A DNA stretch of 64,000 bases, taken from Glycocaulis albus. GTDB taxonomy: Bacteria > Pseudomonadota > Alphaproteobacteria > Caulobacterales > Maricaulaceae. The position numbers and the translations under genes are program-made. Location: positions 46,907 to 110,906 of the forward strand of contig NZ_BMFS01000010.1 in NCBI RefSeq assembly GCF_014639075.1. Direction: 5' to 3'. Below, piece after piece: positions 8,534 to 16,747 of the stretch. Below the pieces are notes generated by a model, which did not search any database, was not told where the DNA came from, and was given only the letters and a program-made list of their open reading frames with translations. Position 1 is the stretch's first letter. Each line of letters starts with the position of its first letter.

Positions 8534-9220
8534 CTACGCCGCTTGTGTCTGCGATATACCCAGCCTGTCAGCGACCAGGCCGGCGAAATCGAGAGCTTCG
8601 GCTTTGGCCTTTGTCAGACCGGGTGCCTGGCTATCAGAGAGCTGAAACAGGGAGCCGCCATAAGCTGATATGCACCTGAAAGCCTCTCTCTCCGAAAGCC
8701 CTGTCTGGACAGCAATACCGGCTTCTTCGAAGCCTTCACGAATAGCCTGAGCTGTACGTGAAGCGATGGCGGGTGAAAGGCAATTGAGCACCGGCATGAA
8801 ATCAATTTCGCTGCGCCGGCTGCGTGACACTGCTCTAACGGCTGTCAGAGTGTCGAAAGCAGCTCTGGCATCGAACTCCGAGGCCTTCATCGGGATGATG
8901 ACGAGATCGGAGAAGGCCATGGCAGTATGAGCCAGCGTGTTGGCAGTTCCCTGCACATCTACAATCGTCAGATGATAAGTTTGGCTCGCCGCCTCAATGA
9001 GATCGATGACGCGGTTTTCATCCGTAGATTCCGAGAAAACCGCAATGGATTCCGGTAGATCGGCTTTCTCGGCCCAGGACGTCAGCGAGCCTTGTGGATC
9101 GGTATCGACAAGCGCGATCCGCCCACCCTGCTCGGCGAAGGCGCTAGCGAGACTAATGCAAAGCGTTGTCTTGCCCGCGCCACCCTTTGATGTGGCGATA
9201 CTGATGACCTTATGAGGCAT
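8534..9220 (-). CDS. parA: ParA-family partition ATPase
   Basis: A 228-aa protein from ATG 9220 (GGAGAG upstream); residues before it in the open frame are not conserved. It begins with the deviant Walker A motif SKGGAGKTTL of the ParA/MinD family, followed by LVDTDPQGSL (Walker A') and TIVDVQGTA (Walker B). The short length without an N-terminal HTH is typical of type Ib plasmid ParA. It drives plasmid segregation by ATP-dependent gradients on the nucleoid. Its 3' neighbour is the small basic protein, and upstream lies a 475-bp repeat-rich region that probably contains the centromere and promoter. Confidence 0.9.
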   Translation of the reverse strand: MPHKVISIATSKGGAGKTTLCISLASAFAEQGGRIALVDTDPQGSLTSWAEKADLPESIAVFSESTDENRVIDLIEAASQTYHLTIVDVQGTANTLAHTAMAFSDLVIIPMKASEFDARAAFDTLTAVRAVSRSRRSEIDFMPVLNCLSPAIASRTAQAIREGFEEAGIAVQTGLSEREAFRCISAYGGSLFQLSDSQAPGLTKAKAEALDFAGLVADRLGISQTQAA

Positions 9221-9254
9221 TCGACGCTCTCCTTCATGGAAACATGGTGGTACG

Positions 9255-9553
9255 CAGGTTACGCCGTAACACCTTGGTAACATCACATTCCAGCGTTAAC
9301 GGAAGGTAACAGCGTTGATAGTGGATGGCAACGTTAACACCGTGATCCACAGGTAACACCGGCACCAATGCGCCCCTAAGTTAACATTAGCGACGTTGTT
9401 GCACACTAGCCACGACGGCAACAATGGTGCGATTGTACGCCATTGGCAACGCAGCTTCACAATGACACCGCCGGGCACATTGTCACCATCAAATGCCACT
9501 ATTAACACTGTTGTACTACGGCGACTTAGGCGACTATGTGCAACATTGTTACC
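9255..9553. repeat. Repeat-rich candidate partition site (parS) and promoter region
   Basis: The gene-free interval between parA and the large parB-like gene carries many copies of GTTAAC- and GGTAACA-type words in both orientations. Examples are GTTACGCCGTAAC at 9259-9271, CGTTAACG at 9294-9301, GTTAACAC at 9333-9340, GGTAACACC at 9352-9360 and GTTAACATT at 9380-9388. GTGCAACATTGTTA is at 9538-9551, with TGTTGCAC inverted at 9397-9404. Iterated short motifs next to par genes are typical of centromere and autoregulatory sites. Confidence 0.6.
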
Positions 9554-9695
9554 GCTAGCGTGCTTTGTAAACGGGCAATCGGACACTATCAACCGTCACA
9601 CATATCAGTTGGAGTCGCGTGTAGTTGCAAACACAACGCAGGGCGGTTCACGCCAGGAGAACCACAAACCGCCCTGTCTGGTGCACTTGAAGCGT

Positions 9696-11567
9696 CTAAG
9701 CCTCTTCTAACGCTGGAGTTGGAGCGATAAGCCCGTAGCCCGTTTCATCGGTGAAAGCGGATGGGAGCCATCCGCTTTTGGCGGCCAGCTTGGCCGCTAC
9801 GGGTATCATGTCGGATTTCTTGGCGTTCGAAGCGGGCGTCATCGTTGAATCCATGACCCCGCAGGCCGCGGCGATCTGCCCCTTCGTGAAGTGGCCAAAG
9901 AAGGCCGCATCAGCGGAGAAATGGTTCTCGGGCTTAAAGCCAAGAAGGGTACGCAGGGTCTGGTGGCTTTCGGGGTTGTTATTGCGGCCCCAGCACGTTG
10001 AACGCACATAGAGATGTGCGGCACAGAACGTGTGAAGGGCCTGAATGTCGTCTTCAGGCCAGCTGGACAGCTCTTCAAGCAGGCATTCGGCATTCTTCAG
10101 ACGGTCCGACCAGGCATCATACTGGTCAGAGGCTTTGCGGGACGTGATCACCTCGATTGTGGAGGCGTTGTTGCCAGGGCTTTCAGAGGAAATCGTGATC
10201 GTGCGGCGTGAGTGATGGAAGGTGATTTTCGCCAGGTGCGCCGTGGAGAGCAGGAACGCGGTCTTCTGATCATCCATAATCGCGTGCTGGATGCCCGCCT
10301 GCAGAGCCCGGTCAATGTCCTCAGCCAGACGATTGGAAAGGCGATAAGCCTTGTTCTGTCCATCGTTCCGAGACGCTTCCTCACTATCTGTGGAAGCAGG
10401 GGAGGGGGCTTCTGGCCCGGCCGGCTGATCTTCAGGGCGAACCAGCCCGCGCTCCAGTAAAAGCTCCCCGGCCTGGTTGATCGTGACGAAGACACCGGAT
10501 TGAGCAATCTGTTCGTCTGAGAAGGCTTCCACCGTGAGCGTTTCCCGCTCGTTTTCGAGGGCTTCATACTCCGCTTCCAATTTGGCGAGGGCCTCCCCAT
10601 CAGTCTCGCACGGATAACGTGCCTCAATAGCTTCCAGCCTTGCGGTGATTTCCGCGTCACGCTTCTCAGCCACTTCGTCAGGCAAGCGGTTTTCGGGATA
10701 GTGGCGGTGATATTCGCGGATCTCGGAGTACACCAGGGTTCTCACTGGCGTGACCCATTTCCATCCCTCTTCAGCAATTTCGGCGGCATGCTCGTCGAGC
10801 TTGGCTTGTACCAGCCCGGTCAGCAGGTCCGGATTGTCACAATAGGACTGGCTTTCATCGAAAAGATCTTCGGTGAATGAACCTCCCGCTGATTCATAGA
10901 CTTCACGTCCGACGAATTTCACGAGCCGGTGCGACGGTGTGATTACGTCGCGTACCAGCTCGCGGCGAAGCTGATGAGGGGACCATTTGTAATATGCGTT
11001 GAGCATCTCATCGAGCACTTCGAGCTGGCGCTCGGTGTTACTGGTCGCCGTGAAGGCCTGCAGGATATCGATTCCGAACCGGCCTTCTTCAAAAGCGTCG
11101 AGGATATTGTGGTGCAGCGCGGACAAAGAAAGCCGTTGGCGCACCATGCGGGGGGTTACGTTCATCTCGATGGCGATAGCCTCAACGCCCAGACCCTGAT
11201 CGCGGAGCCTCTGGAACGCGCGAAACTGCTCCACGGGGGAGAGATCCACCCGCTCCATGTTTTCGTCATAGGAAGCGGCAAGGTGTTCGGCTTGCGAGCC
11301 CTCACGCAGATTGACCGGAATGCCCGATTTCAGGGAGTCAGGCATGCGGCCTTCTTTGTCGAGCAGAATCAGGGCCGCGCGGCGGCGGCCGCCACCGACG
11401 AGGGCAACCTGTTTCTTGCTCTTGCGGTAGCCAAGCGGGGCTTGCAAGAGCCCCCTTTTCTCGATCGAGGCAGCAAGTGCCGCGACACTCTCCGGTGTGT
11501 AGGGCCGAGAGCGGATATTGGACTGGCACACGACAAGTTGCTTGAGCGGAACAAGGGTAACGGACAT
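9696..11567 (-). CDS. ParB/RepB/Spo0J-family DNA-binding protein (large plasmid type)
   Basis: A 623-aa protein from ATG 11567 (GGAGAA upstream). The N-terminal ParB/sulfiredoxin-like domain starts at MSVTLVPLKQL, with SNIRSRPY and a GGGRRRAALILL block equivalent to the GERR CTP/DNA box. Then comes DLSPVEQFRAF and a helix-turn-helix (GLGVEAIAIEMNVTPRMVRQ). The remaining ~400 residues, including a coiled-coil segment near 330-380, are found in a class of long ParB-like proteins on alphaproteobacterial plasmids. It may bind the adjacent repeats for partition or act as a transcriptional regulator. It shares strand with parA but is 475 bp upstream. Confidence 0.8.
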   Translation of the reverse strand: MSVTLVPLKQLVVCQSNIRSRPYTPESVAALAASIEKRGLLQAPLGYRKSKKQVALVGGGRRRAALILLDKEGRMPDSLKSGIPVNLREGSQAEHLAASYDENMERVDLSPVEQFRAFQRLRDQGLGVEAIAIEMNVTPRMVRQRLSLSALHHNILDAFEEGRFGIDILQAFTATSNTERQLEVLDEMLNAYYKWSPHQLRRELVRDVITPSHRLVKFVGREVYESAGGSFTEDLFDESQSYCDNPDLLTGLVQAKLDEHAAEIAEEGWKWVTPVRTLVYSEIREYHRHYPENRLPDEVAEKRDAEITARLEAIEARYPCETDGEALAKLEAEYEALENERETLTVEAFSDEQIAQSGVFVTINQAGELLLERGLVRPEDQPAGPEAPSPASTDSEEASRNDGQNKAYRLSNRLAEDIDRALQAGIQHAIMDDQKTAFLLSTAHLAKITFHHSRRTITISSESPGNNASTIEVITSRKASDQYDAWSDRLKNAECLLEELSSWPEDDIQALHTFCAAHLYVRSTCWGRNNNPESHQTLRTLLGFKPENHFSADAAFFGHFTKGQIAAACGVMDSTMTPASNAKKSDMIPVAAKLAAKSGWLPSAFTDETGYGLIAPTPALEEA

Positions 11568-11746
11568 GGGATGTTCTCCGGTCATCAGATGCTGAAAAAG
11601 CATCCCTCGTCCCTCATTTTTCTCTCTATCCCACGATCGGGGGGAGGGGATCGCAACCAGGGGCCAGCGGGCCGAAGACCGCCGGGTTTTCTGCCATCCG
11701 TGTTTGGATACCGGACAATCGGTTGCGCGAGAGCGCCGGAACAAGC

Positions 11747-11965
11747 TCACGTATGAGTAGGGTGGCTGGCAAACGCGTAAACCGCGGCGCGCGTCGCCTC
11801 GGTGAGGATCGTATTGAGCCCGTCAACAAGACCATGAGCAGCCGTAATGGCGCCAGTGAGTGCGCGTAGTTGCAGGGCGGTCTGTATGGCAGGCGCTGTG
11901 AGCGTTCCATCATCGCAAGACGGATCCTCCTGACGCTCACACTGGGCGATTAGAAGGCCAAACAC
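11747..11965 (-). CDS. Small hypothetical protein coupled to upstream regulator (72 aa)
   Basis: A 72-aa frame starting at a GTG that overlaps the TAG stop of the upstream gene by one base, an arrangement typical of translational coupling. The product is Ala/Thr-rich and probably helical, with no signal peptide or known motif. It lies between a small HTH-like protein gene and the parB-like gene, all on the minus strand. Function unknown; the overlap and realistic composition are the only support. Confidence 0.45.
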   Translation of the reverse strand: MFGLLIAQCERQEDPSCDDGTLTAPAIQTALQLRALTGAITAAHGLVDGLNTILTEATRAAVYAFASHPTHT

Positions 11966-12438
11966 TATGTATTTGTAGAAATCGTGGCATCGAGCGCTAA
12001 TGATTGAAGTTTAAGCGCGTTTATATGATGGTGCCAGGCAGCATGCAGTGTTTGAAAATGCTGATCGCGCAGATGTTTTGGTATCAGGAAGAATTTGGGC
12101 AGCATGGATTTAAACCAATCTGCATCTGAATATAATTGATATAACTGCTCATCAGACATGGGGATGTCCGTGAGGAGTTCGATATACCACCAGGGCATCT
12201 GAAGGCCATTGGATATCGAAAACTGATGGTGTGCGGCAAGTTTCGTGTCGCCGGTTTTCAGCTTGCTCAGGGTCTTTTTGTCGAAGCCCAGCACCTCGTC
12301 ATAGTTTTTGCTAGGAACGTTCCTCCATTTCAGAAACTGATGGACGATCGTGATTTGCCGCATCTGGCGGTCGAGTCTTATGGCCGACAGAGATTCCCCT
12401 GAAACTTCAGACGTGTCGGCCACGATGAGATTTTGCAT
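11965..12438 (-). CDS. Hypothetical protein with possible N-terminal HTH (157 aa)
   Basis: ATG at 12438 with AGGGGA five bases upstream. Residues 35-75 (NVPSKNYDEVLGFDKKTLSKL, then KLAAHHQFSISNGLQMPWWY) look like a diverged helix-turn-helix that reads a small operator, followed by an alpha-helical C-terminal half rich in His and aromatic residues. The DNA is AT-richer than the flanking par genes. It is divergent from the T4SS operon across a 602-bp gene-free region, which suggests a regulator of transfer or of its own cluster. This is inference from position; I recognise no family. Confidence 0.5.
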   Translation of the reverse strand: MQNLIVADTSEVSGESLSAIRLDRQMRQITIVHQFLKWRNVPSKNYDEVLGFDKKTLSKLKTGDTKLAAHHQFSISNGLQMPWWYIELLTDIPMSDEQLYQLYSDADWFKSMLPKFFLIPKHLRDQHFQTLHAAWHHHINALKLQSLALDATISTNT

Positions 12439-13040
12439 GATGTCCCCTTTTGCGAATCCCTCTCAAAAACGCTAGCCACAGGGAGTGATGCGGGCAAGCG
12501 CTTGGCTGTGCATTCGGTCAGCTGATAGAAGGACTGATTTGCCGGCTTGATAGTTTACTACATTGTATGTCAGCCGATTGTTACAATAAGGTTATGCCTG
12601 ATGTAAGTTTTTATATTTTGTACACGCTTTAATAAAAGATTGTAATTAATCGGCAGCGCTGCCGGATGTAAAATTGAGCAAGCTCTATACATGTTTCTTC
12701 TCGATGGTCAATCGAAATGAGCGCATGTGCAGCCACAAGATGTAAAGCAACAATGCTTGCGAAGGCGACCAAAAACAACGCGGCGGAGCGATAATCGCCC
12801 GGTATGGGGTGCAGAACGTCAAGAAATTAACGGAGGAACCGCAATTTCACTCAATCCGGTTAAGGGGTATTAAGCGCGGATTAGCGAAAGGTCGCCTGGC
12901 AGGCGACAGACATAAAATATAGCCGTTTTACATCGCCCAAATAGAGACTCATTAGTGATTGATCTGCCCTGACAGGAGTGGGAATGAATAAGCTCAAGAT
13001 GTGCTTGGCTTTTTCAGAATTCTTGACGGGGTGATCAATC
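12439..13040. promoter_or_regulatory. Regulatory region upstream of the transfer operon
   Basis: About 600 bp, AT-rich in its first half, between the divergent small regulator and the pilin gene. It should hold both promoters and could hold oriT, but I cannot identify a nic site. It contains a perfect hairpin GTCGCC / GGCGAC (12891-12907) and a possible 16-codon leader. Confidence 0.45.
12984..13034 (+). CDS. Possible 16-residue leader peptide before traA
   Basis: ATG 12984 preceded by AGGAGTGGGA and ending in TGA 13032-13034, six bases before the pilin ATG. The pilin itself has only a weak ribosome site (GGGG at a distance of ten). The arrangement would allow reinitiation or translational coupling of the pilin. 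It is too short for any conservation argument from one sequence. Confidence 0.3.
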   Translation: MNKLKMCLAFSEFLTG

Positions 13041-13379
13041 ATGGCAGTCGGTCTCTTGGAGAACGAGAAGAAATTGTCTTGCAACCTTGGGAAAATGGCC
13101 GTCTTGGCCGGGTTGCTGGTAGTAGGTAGCTTTGTACTGGCAACGGCGCCGGCGCTTGCGGGCGGGACAGACAGCACGTTCCAGGACTTCATCTTGATGA
13201 TTACGGGCTGGCTGGAAGGCTCGCTTGGCAATCTGGTGGCGCTTATCGCGCTGATGGTCGCCGTCGTGATGTGCGTGGTGCGCTTCAACGTGATGATCAT
13301 CCTTGGAAGTCTTGCTCTGGCCGGACTGGCAAGCTTCGGCCCCGGCCTCGTGTCGGGAATGTTTTCGGCGGTCATCTGA
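13041..13379 (+). CDS. traA: TraA-like conjugative pilin precursor
   Basis: A 112-aa protein with a long leader ending in a signal-peptidase-like ATAPALA-GG junction near residue 40. The mature part is about 70 residues with two hydrophobic segments (about 60-80 and 83-105), the usual layout of F-type and VirB2-type pilins. It is the first gene of the transfer operon, directly upstream of traL and traE as in F. The mature subunit would be stored in the inner membrane and polymerised into the pilus. A strong inverted repeat follows the gene and may raise pilin expression over the downstream genes. The sequence is diverged, so the call rests on size, topology and position. Confidence 0.75.
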   Translation: MAVGLLENEKKLSCNLGKMAVLAGLLVVGSFVLATAPALAGGTDSTFQDFILMITGWLEGSLGNLVALIALMVAVVMCVVRFNVMIILGSLALAGLASFGPGLVSGMFSAVI

Positions 13380-13385
13380 TAGGAC

Positions 13386-13455
13386 AGCGCGCAGCGCTGG
13401 AATCTGACCGGGAGTGAAAGCCCATAACCGGATTGGATTGGTAGCGCTGCGCGCT
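13386..13455 (+). promoter_or_regulatory. 13-bp inverted repeat between traA and traL
   Basis: AGCGCGCAGCGCT (13386-13398) and its exact reverse complement AGCGCTGCGCGCT (13443-13455) are separated by 44 bp in the traA-traL gap. In RNA it would form a very stable stem, a plausible attenuator or 3'-end stabiliser that gives more pilin than assembly proteins. There is no T tract. Confidence 0.5.
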
Positions 13456-13471
13456 CGGGAAAGGGCGCGCC

Positions 13472-13756
13472 ATGGCTGGCACCAGACTATACCAGATGCT
13501 CGACGAGCCAGATCGGTTCCTGATCTTCACGATAGATGAATTCCTGCTTCTGGCGGGGTGTCTGGTTATCGGGTTCGGTTTTGGAATGCCGATCACAGGC
13601 ATCGTGACGTTTGTGGTCAGCTGGAATGTCTGGAAGCGCGCCAAGCGCGGCCTGTCCATCCGCAACCTTATTGCATCGCTGTACTGGGTATTGCCGGCGC
13701 ACATGGTGCGCCTTCGCCGCTCACCCGATTCAGTGATCAGGGAATGGGTAGGGTGA
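13472..13756 (+). CDS. traL: TraL, T4SS inner-membrane assembly protein
   Basis: A 94-aa protein matching the TraL family in length and layout: a short cytoplasmic start with LDEPDRFLIFTIDE, a hydrophobic hairpin (residues 28-50), then basic residues and a C-terminal segment with the Y/W-L-P pattern (SLYWVLPAH). TraL is the VirB3-like component that works with the TraC ATPase in pilus assembly. It is placed between traA and traE as in F, and its TGA overlaps the traE start. Confidence 0.88.
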   Translation: MAGTRLYQMLDEPDRFLIFTIDEFLLLAGCLVIGFGFGMPITGIVTFVVSWNVWKRAKRGLSIRNLIASLYWVLPAHMVRLRRSPDSVIREWVG

Positions 13757-14361
13757 TGAAACAGGAAGCGGCCGCCAGGAAACTCCGGTCGATGACCCGC
13801 CAGCTGGTAGTGTCCAGCGTATTGGTGGGCGCCCTTGGGGTAGGCAACGGGATGATGGCGCTGGCGCTGATGAATGCGCGTCAGGATGTGATCCTGGTGC
13901 CGACGCTCACCTCTGACATGCACATATCCAGCGGGACCGTGAGCCGTGAGTATCTGGAGCAGGTGACACGTGATGTTGCGGGCCTGTTTCTTAATCGCCA
14001 TCCGCGAAATCGCGCATATTTCGAGCGGGCCGTGCTGAGGCTGGTTCATTCCTCGGCTTATGGCGATATGGAGCGCCGGCTCAATGATGAGCGGGTGAAT
14101 CGGATCGAGACAAATACGTCCACGGTCTTCCATCCGGTAGAGCTATATACGGAAAGCTCCCAATCCTATTCGGAAATCCACGGGGTGCTCGAAACCTATG
14201 TCGGGGACGAGCGGATCTCACGTGAGAACGCTGTGTTCGCAGCACAATGGCGGCTGGATGGTCTGTCCTTGCGCCTGATCGAGTTTGCCCGGATCGACGC
14301 GCGCAATTCGCGGCTCAGCGAGTCGCGCAGCCGTCGCCGGATTGTAGAGGAAGATGACTGA
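13756..14361 (+). CDS. traE: TraE, VirB8-like T4SS core protein
   Basis: A 201-aa protein whose ATG overlaps the traL stop (an alternative ATG lies at 13744). One N-terminal membrane anchor (residues 20-45) is followed by a periplasmic domain with the TraE features SREYLEQVTRDVAGLFLNR and an RxxY/F segment. TraE is the F-type equivalent of VirB8, a bitopic inner-membrane scaffold. The C-terminal tail is charged (SRSRRRIVEEDD). Order and length fit the family. Confidence 0.88.
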   Translation: MKQEAAARKLRSMTRQLVVSSVLVGALGVGNGMMALALMNARQDVILVPTLTSDMHISSGTVSREYLEQVTRDVAGLFLNRHPRNRAYFERAVLRLVHSSAYGDMERRLNDERVNRIETNTSTVFHPVELYTESSQSYSEIHGVLETYVGDERISRENAVFAAQWRLDGLSLRLIEFARIDARNSRLSESRSRRRIVEEDD

Positions 14362-14723
14362 TGAGCGCGCTTCAAACCTTCGATCCCGGACCCAAGCAGA
14401 TCGAGCAGGCAATGCGTCAGCTCGGCCATGAACTGTTTGGTCAGTCCTCGCCTGACTTCGCCCTGCCGGCGATGAGCAATAAGGCAAAGCGGAATTTATC
14501 GGTTCTTCGTGCCATGAAGGGCCGCGGGGACCATTTTCACCTGCGGGGCATGGATCGCTACGCCGGATCGCAGACACGGCTTCTGATCAGCATCAGCGGA
14601 TCGGTGCACGGCCGTAACGGCGACTTCGACGTGACCTACGCAGCGCGTTGGGCACTGACGCCACGCGCCAGGATCATCGAGCTGGATTGTGAGATAAAGG
14701 AGCGCGCGCATGTTGCGGGTTGA
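14361..14723 (+). CDS. Unknown protein inserted between traE and traK
   Basis: A 120-aa product starting at an ATG that overlaps the traE stop and running 14 bases into traK, so clearly part of the operon. It has no signal peptide or membrane segment. The second half is strand-rich (TRLLISISGSVHG, FDVTYAARWALTP), suggesting a small beta domain. The classical F operon has no gene here. It may be a lineage-specific cytoplasmic accessory of the transfer apparatus; no family recognised. Confidence 0.6.
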   Translation: MSALQTFDPGPKQIEQAMRQLGHELFGQSSPDFALPAMSNKAKRNLSVLRAMKGRGDHFHLRGMDRYAGSQTRLLISISGSVHGRNGDFDVTYAARWALTPRARIIELDCEIKERAHVAG

Positions 14724-15471
14724 GAACCTGGCATGGGCCCTTGTTGGAGCATGTATTGCCGCTGTCATCTTCACATTTTCGAGCCTGGCGGACGATCAGG
14801 TTGCAGAGCAGGGCCGGGAGTGGGGTCAAAGCCATTTCCGGCTGACAGATGGAGAGCGGTTTCCCGCCACTCTGTCGATCAGCGAGGTGACGCGGATCAG
14901 TTTTGATGGCGATCGTGTTGCCGGGGTACGATCGGCCCAGAATGGCGAGGCCGGTGGCCCCGTCATCAACTGGGAGCGTGATGACGCGACCGGTGATCTT
15001 TATGGTGTCGTGTCTGGAGGCCGCCCTGGACAGGTCATCAGTGCCTTTATCACGACCGAACGCGGTGCGACATATCAGGCGCTCTTTACACTGGCAGATC
15101 AGCCAGCCGCGCAGATTTTCATTTCGGGTACCGGTTCTGAGAGCGGGCAAGCTCCTGCGCGCGCTGGCCGCGCTCAGGTTCACGCACAGCGCATTGTCGA
15201 GTTTGCCGTATGGGCAGCAGGCCAGTCACCGCAGGGGCGCCGTAGCCGCCCTGAAATTATTGCTGAAGGCGTGAGCCTCTCACGCATCGGTGTTGTGGAG
15301 CGCGACGGTCTGGTGGCGCGCTTTTTCGAGTTCTCGAACATCACGGCCGCCAATGCCGATATTCGCCATGAGGCGTTTGCTGATGTGGCCGTTCTCGCAG
15401 TGGTCTCCAGCCTGGACGAGATACCGGCTGGCGGCCGCGCACGTGTGTTCACCGTGATGGAGGCCCGCTGA
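14710..15471 (+). CDS. traK: TraK, VirB9-like outer-membrane core component
   Basis: A 253-aa secreted protein with a hydrophobic N-terminus (residues 8-27). An early beta-rich region with SISEVTRISFDGDRV matches the TraK/VirB9-like N-domain signature, with a second beta domain towards the C-terminus. TraK sits in the outer-membrane ring with TraB and TraV. Its start lies inside the preceding gene and its TGA overlaps the traB ATG, indicating tight coupling. Confidence 0.87.
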   Translation: MLRVENLAWALVGACIAAVIFTFSSLADDQVAEQGREWGQSHFRLTDGERFPATLSISEVTRISFDGDRVAGVRSAQNGEAGGPVINWERDDATGDLYGVVSGGRPGQVISAFITTERGATYQALFTLADQPAAQIFISGTGSESGQAPARAGRAQVHAQRIVEFAVWAAGQSPQGRRSRPEIIAEGVSLSRIGVVERDGLVARFFEFSNITAANADIRHEAFADVAVLAVVSSLDEIPAGGRARVFTVMEAR

Positions 15472-16733
15472 TGGCTGACGAGAACACGCGAAGCCAGCAT
15501 CGGCGCAAGCTGCTGGTCGGCCTGATAGTCATTGTTCTGGCCGCAGCCGGGATCTGGTTTGTCCTCTCGGGCAATAACTCCGATCCGGTTTCCCGGATGG
15601 AAAGTACAATGCCGCCCGCGAGCGCCAGGATGACAGATCTGGCCCGCCAGCCAGTGGGCGAGCGCACGCATTTCGAGATGTATGAAGGCCGGCTGCGCTC
15701 AGTGGAAGAGCAGCTCGGATCGATACGCGTAGAGCGTGATGGTGTGGCGCGGGAGAATGAAGCGCTCCGGCGTGATCTGGAATCCCAGCGTCAGGCGAAT
15801 GAGGAAATCCAGATAGAAGCCAATGCGATGATCGAGCAGCTTGGCGCGGCGCTGGATGAAGCCAATGCACGGTCAACAGCGAGTGCGTCTTCAAGCCAGA
15901 GCTGGAGCCCTGCAGGGCAGGGCTCCGAACCGGACCCCTTCCGTCAAAGGGGTGTTGTGGAGGCGGATTCTTCACGGGCAGGCGGAAGTTTGACACCAGG
16001 AAGTGAGACGCCTGGCGGACGGGCTTTGCATTCCGTTGTGTTTTCAACGGCAACACAAGGAGAGTCCGCCTCCCTTCAACGCGCCGTGATCCGCGATCCC
16101 GACAGTTACGTCCCGCCTAACTCCTATGCGTCGGCGCGTGTACTGGTGGGTGTCGATGCGGCGACAGGGACCAGTTTCTCGTCAGATCCCAAGCCGGTGC
16201 TTTTGCGTATCAGCGGGCGGGCACGCTCGGCCATTGAGGGCGGCGAGGTTTACCAGACCGATATTGAAGGCTGTCTCGTTAACGGGGCGGCTTACGGTGA
16301 GTTGTCATCTGAGCGCGTGTATGTGCGCCTGCAGCGCATGACCTGCCCGGTCAATGACGGGTCGGGGCGCGTCTCGGAGTCCAGCGTGGAAGGCTATGTC
16401 GTCTATGCCGGCAAGGCCGGTGTGCGCGGGCGCGTGATCAGCCGTGAGGGCGATCTGACTGAGCGTGCGCTTATCGCGGGCACGCTGCAGGGGCTGGGCA
16501 ATGCGTTCAGCCGTGTTGGCCAGCCGGGCACGCTGGGCGGGCTTACGGGCGCCGCGGAACTGCCAAGCGCCTCAGATATTGCCATCAGCTCGGCGGGGTC
16601 TGGCGTGTCGGGCGCAGCCAGCCAGCTCGCCCAGTATTACATACAGAGAGCTGAACAATATCAGCCGGTTATTGAAATGCCGACGGGGATCGATGTCGAG
16701 ATCGTGTTCCTTTCTGGCGTGGTGGTTCGCTAA
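15471..16733 (+). CDS. traB: TraB, VirB10/TrbI-like envelope-spanning scaffold
   Basis: A 420-aa protein: cytoplasmic basic N-terminus, one membrane segment (about residues 13-30), a charged coiled-coil region (about 60-125), a Ser/Gly/Pro-rich linker, then the TrbI/VirB10 beta-barrel domain (about 180-400). The last carries the family pattern YVPPNSYASARVLVGVDAATG and the EGYVVYAGKAGVRGRVISREG block. It bridges inner and outer membranes and transmits ATP energy in the T4SS. Length and domain order are normal for F-type TraB. Confidence 0.92.
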   Translation: MADENTRSQHRRKLLVGLIVIVLAAAGIWFVLSGNNSDPVSRMESTMPPASARMTDLARQPVGERTHFEMYEGRLRSVEEQLGSIRVERDGVARENEALRRDLESQRQANEEIQIEANAMIEQLGAALDEANARSTASASSSQSWSPAGQGSEPDPFRQRGVVEADSSRAGGSLTPGSETPGGRALHSVVFSTATQGESASLQRAVIRDPDSYVPPNSYASARVLVGVDAATGTSFSSDPKPVLLRISGRARSAIEGGEVYQTDIEGCLVNGAAYGELSSERVYVRLQRMTCPVNDGSGRVSESSVEGYVVYAGKAGVRGRVISREGDLTERALIAGTLQGLGNAFSRVGQPGTLGGLTGAAELPSASDIAISSAGSGVSGAASQLAQYYIQRAEQYQPVIEMPTGIDVEIVFLSGVVVR

Positions 16734-16747
16734 AGGGAGCTAGAGGC

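Noticed and set aside
10929..11756. 275-codon plus-strand open frame opposite the parB-like gene
   Set aside because: Antisense to a clearly conserved gene in GC-rich DNA, no ribosome site, Gly/Arg/His-biased composition.
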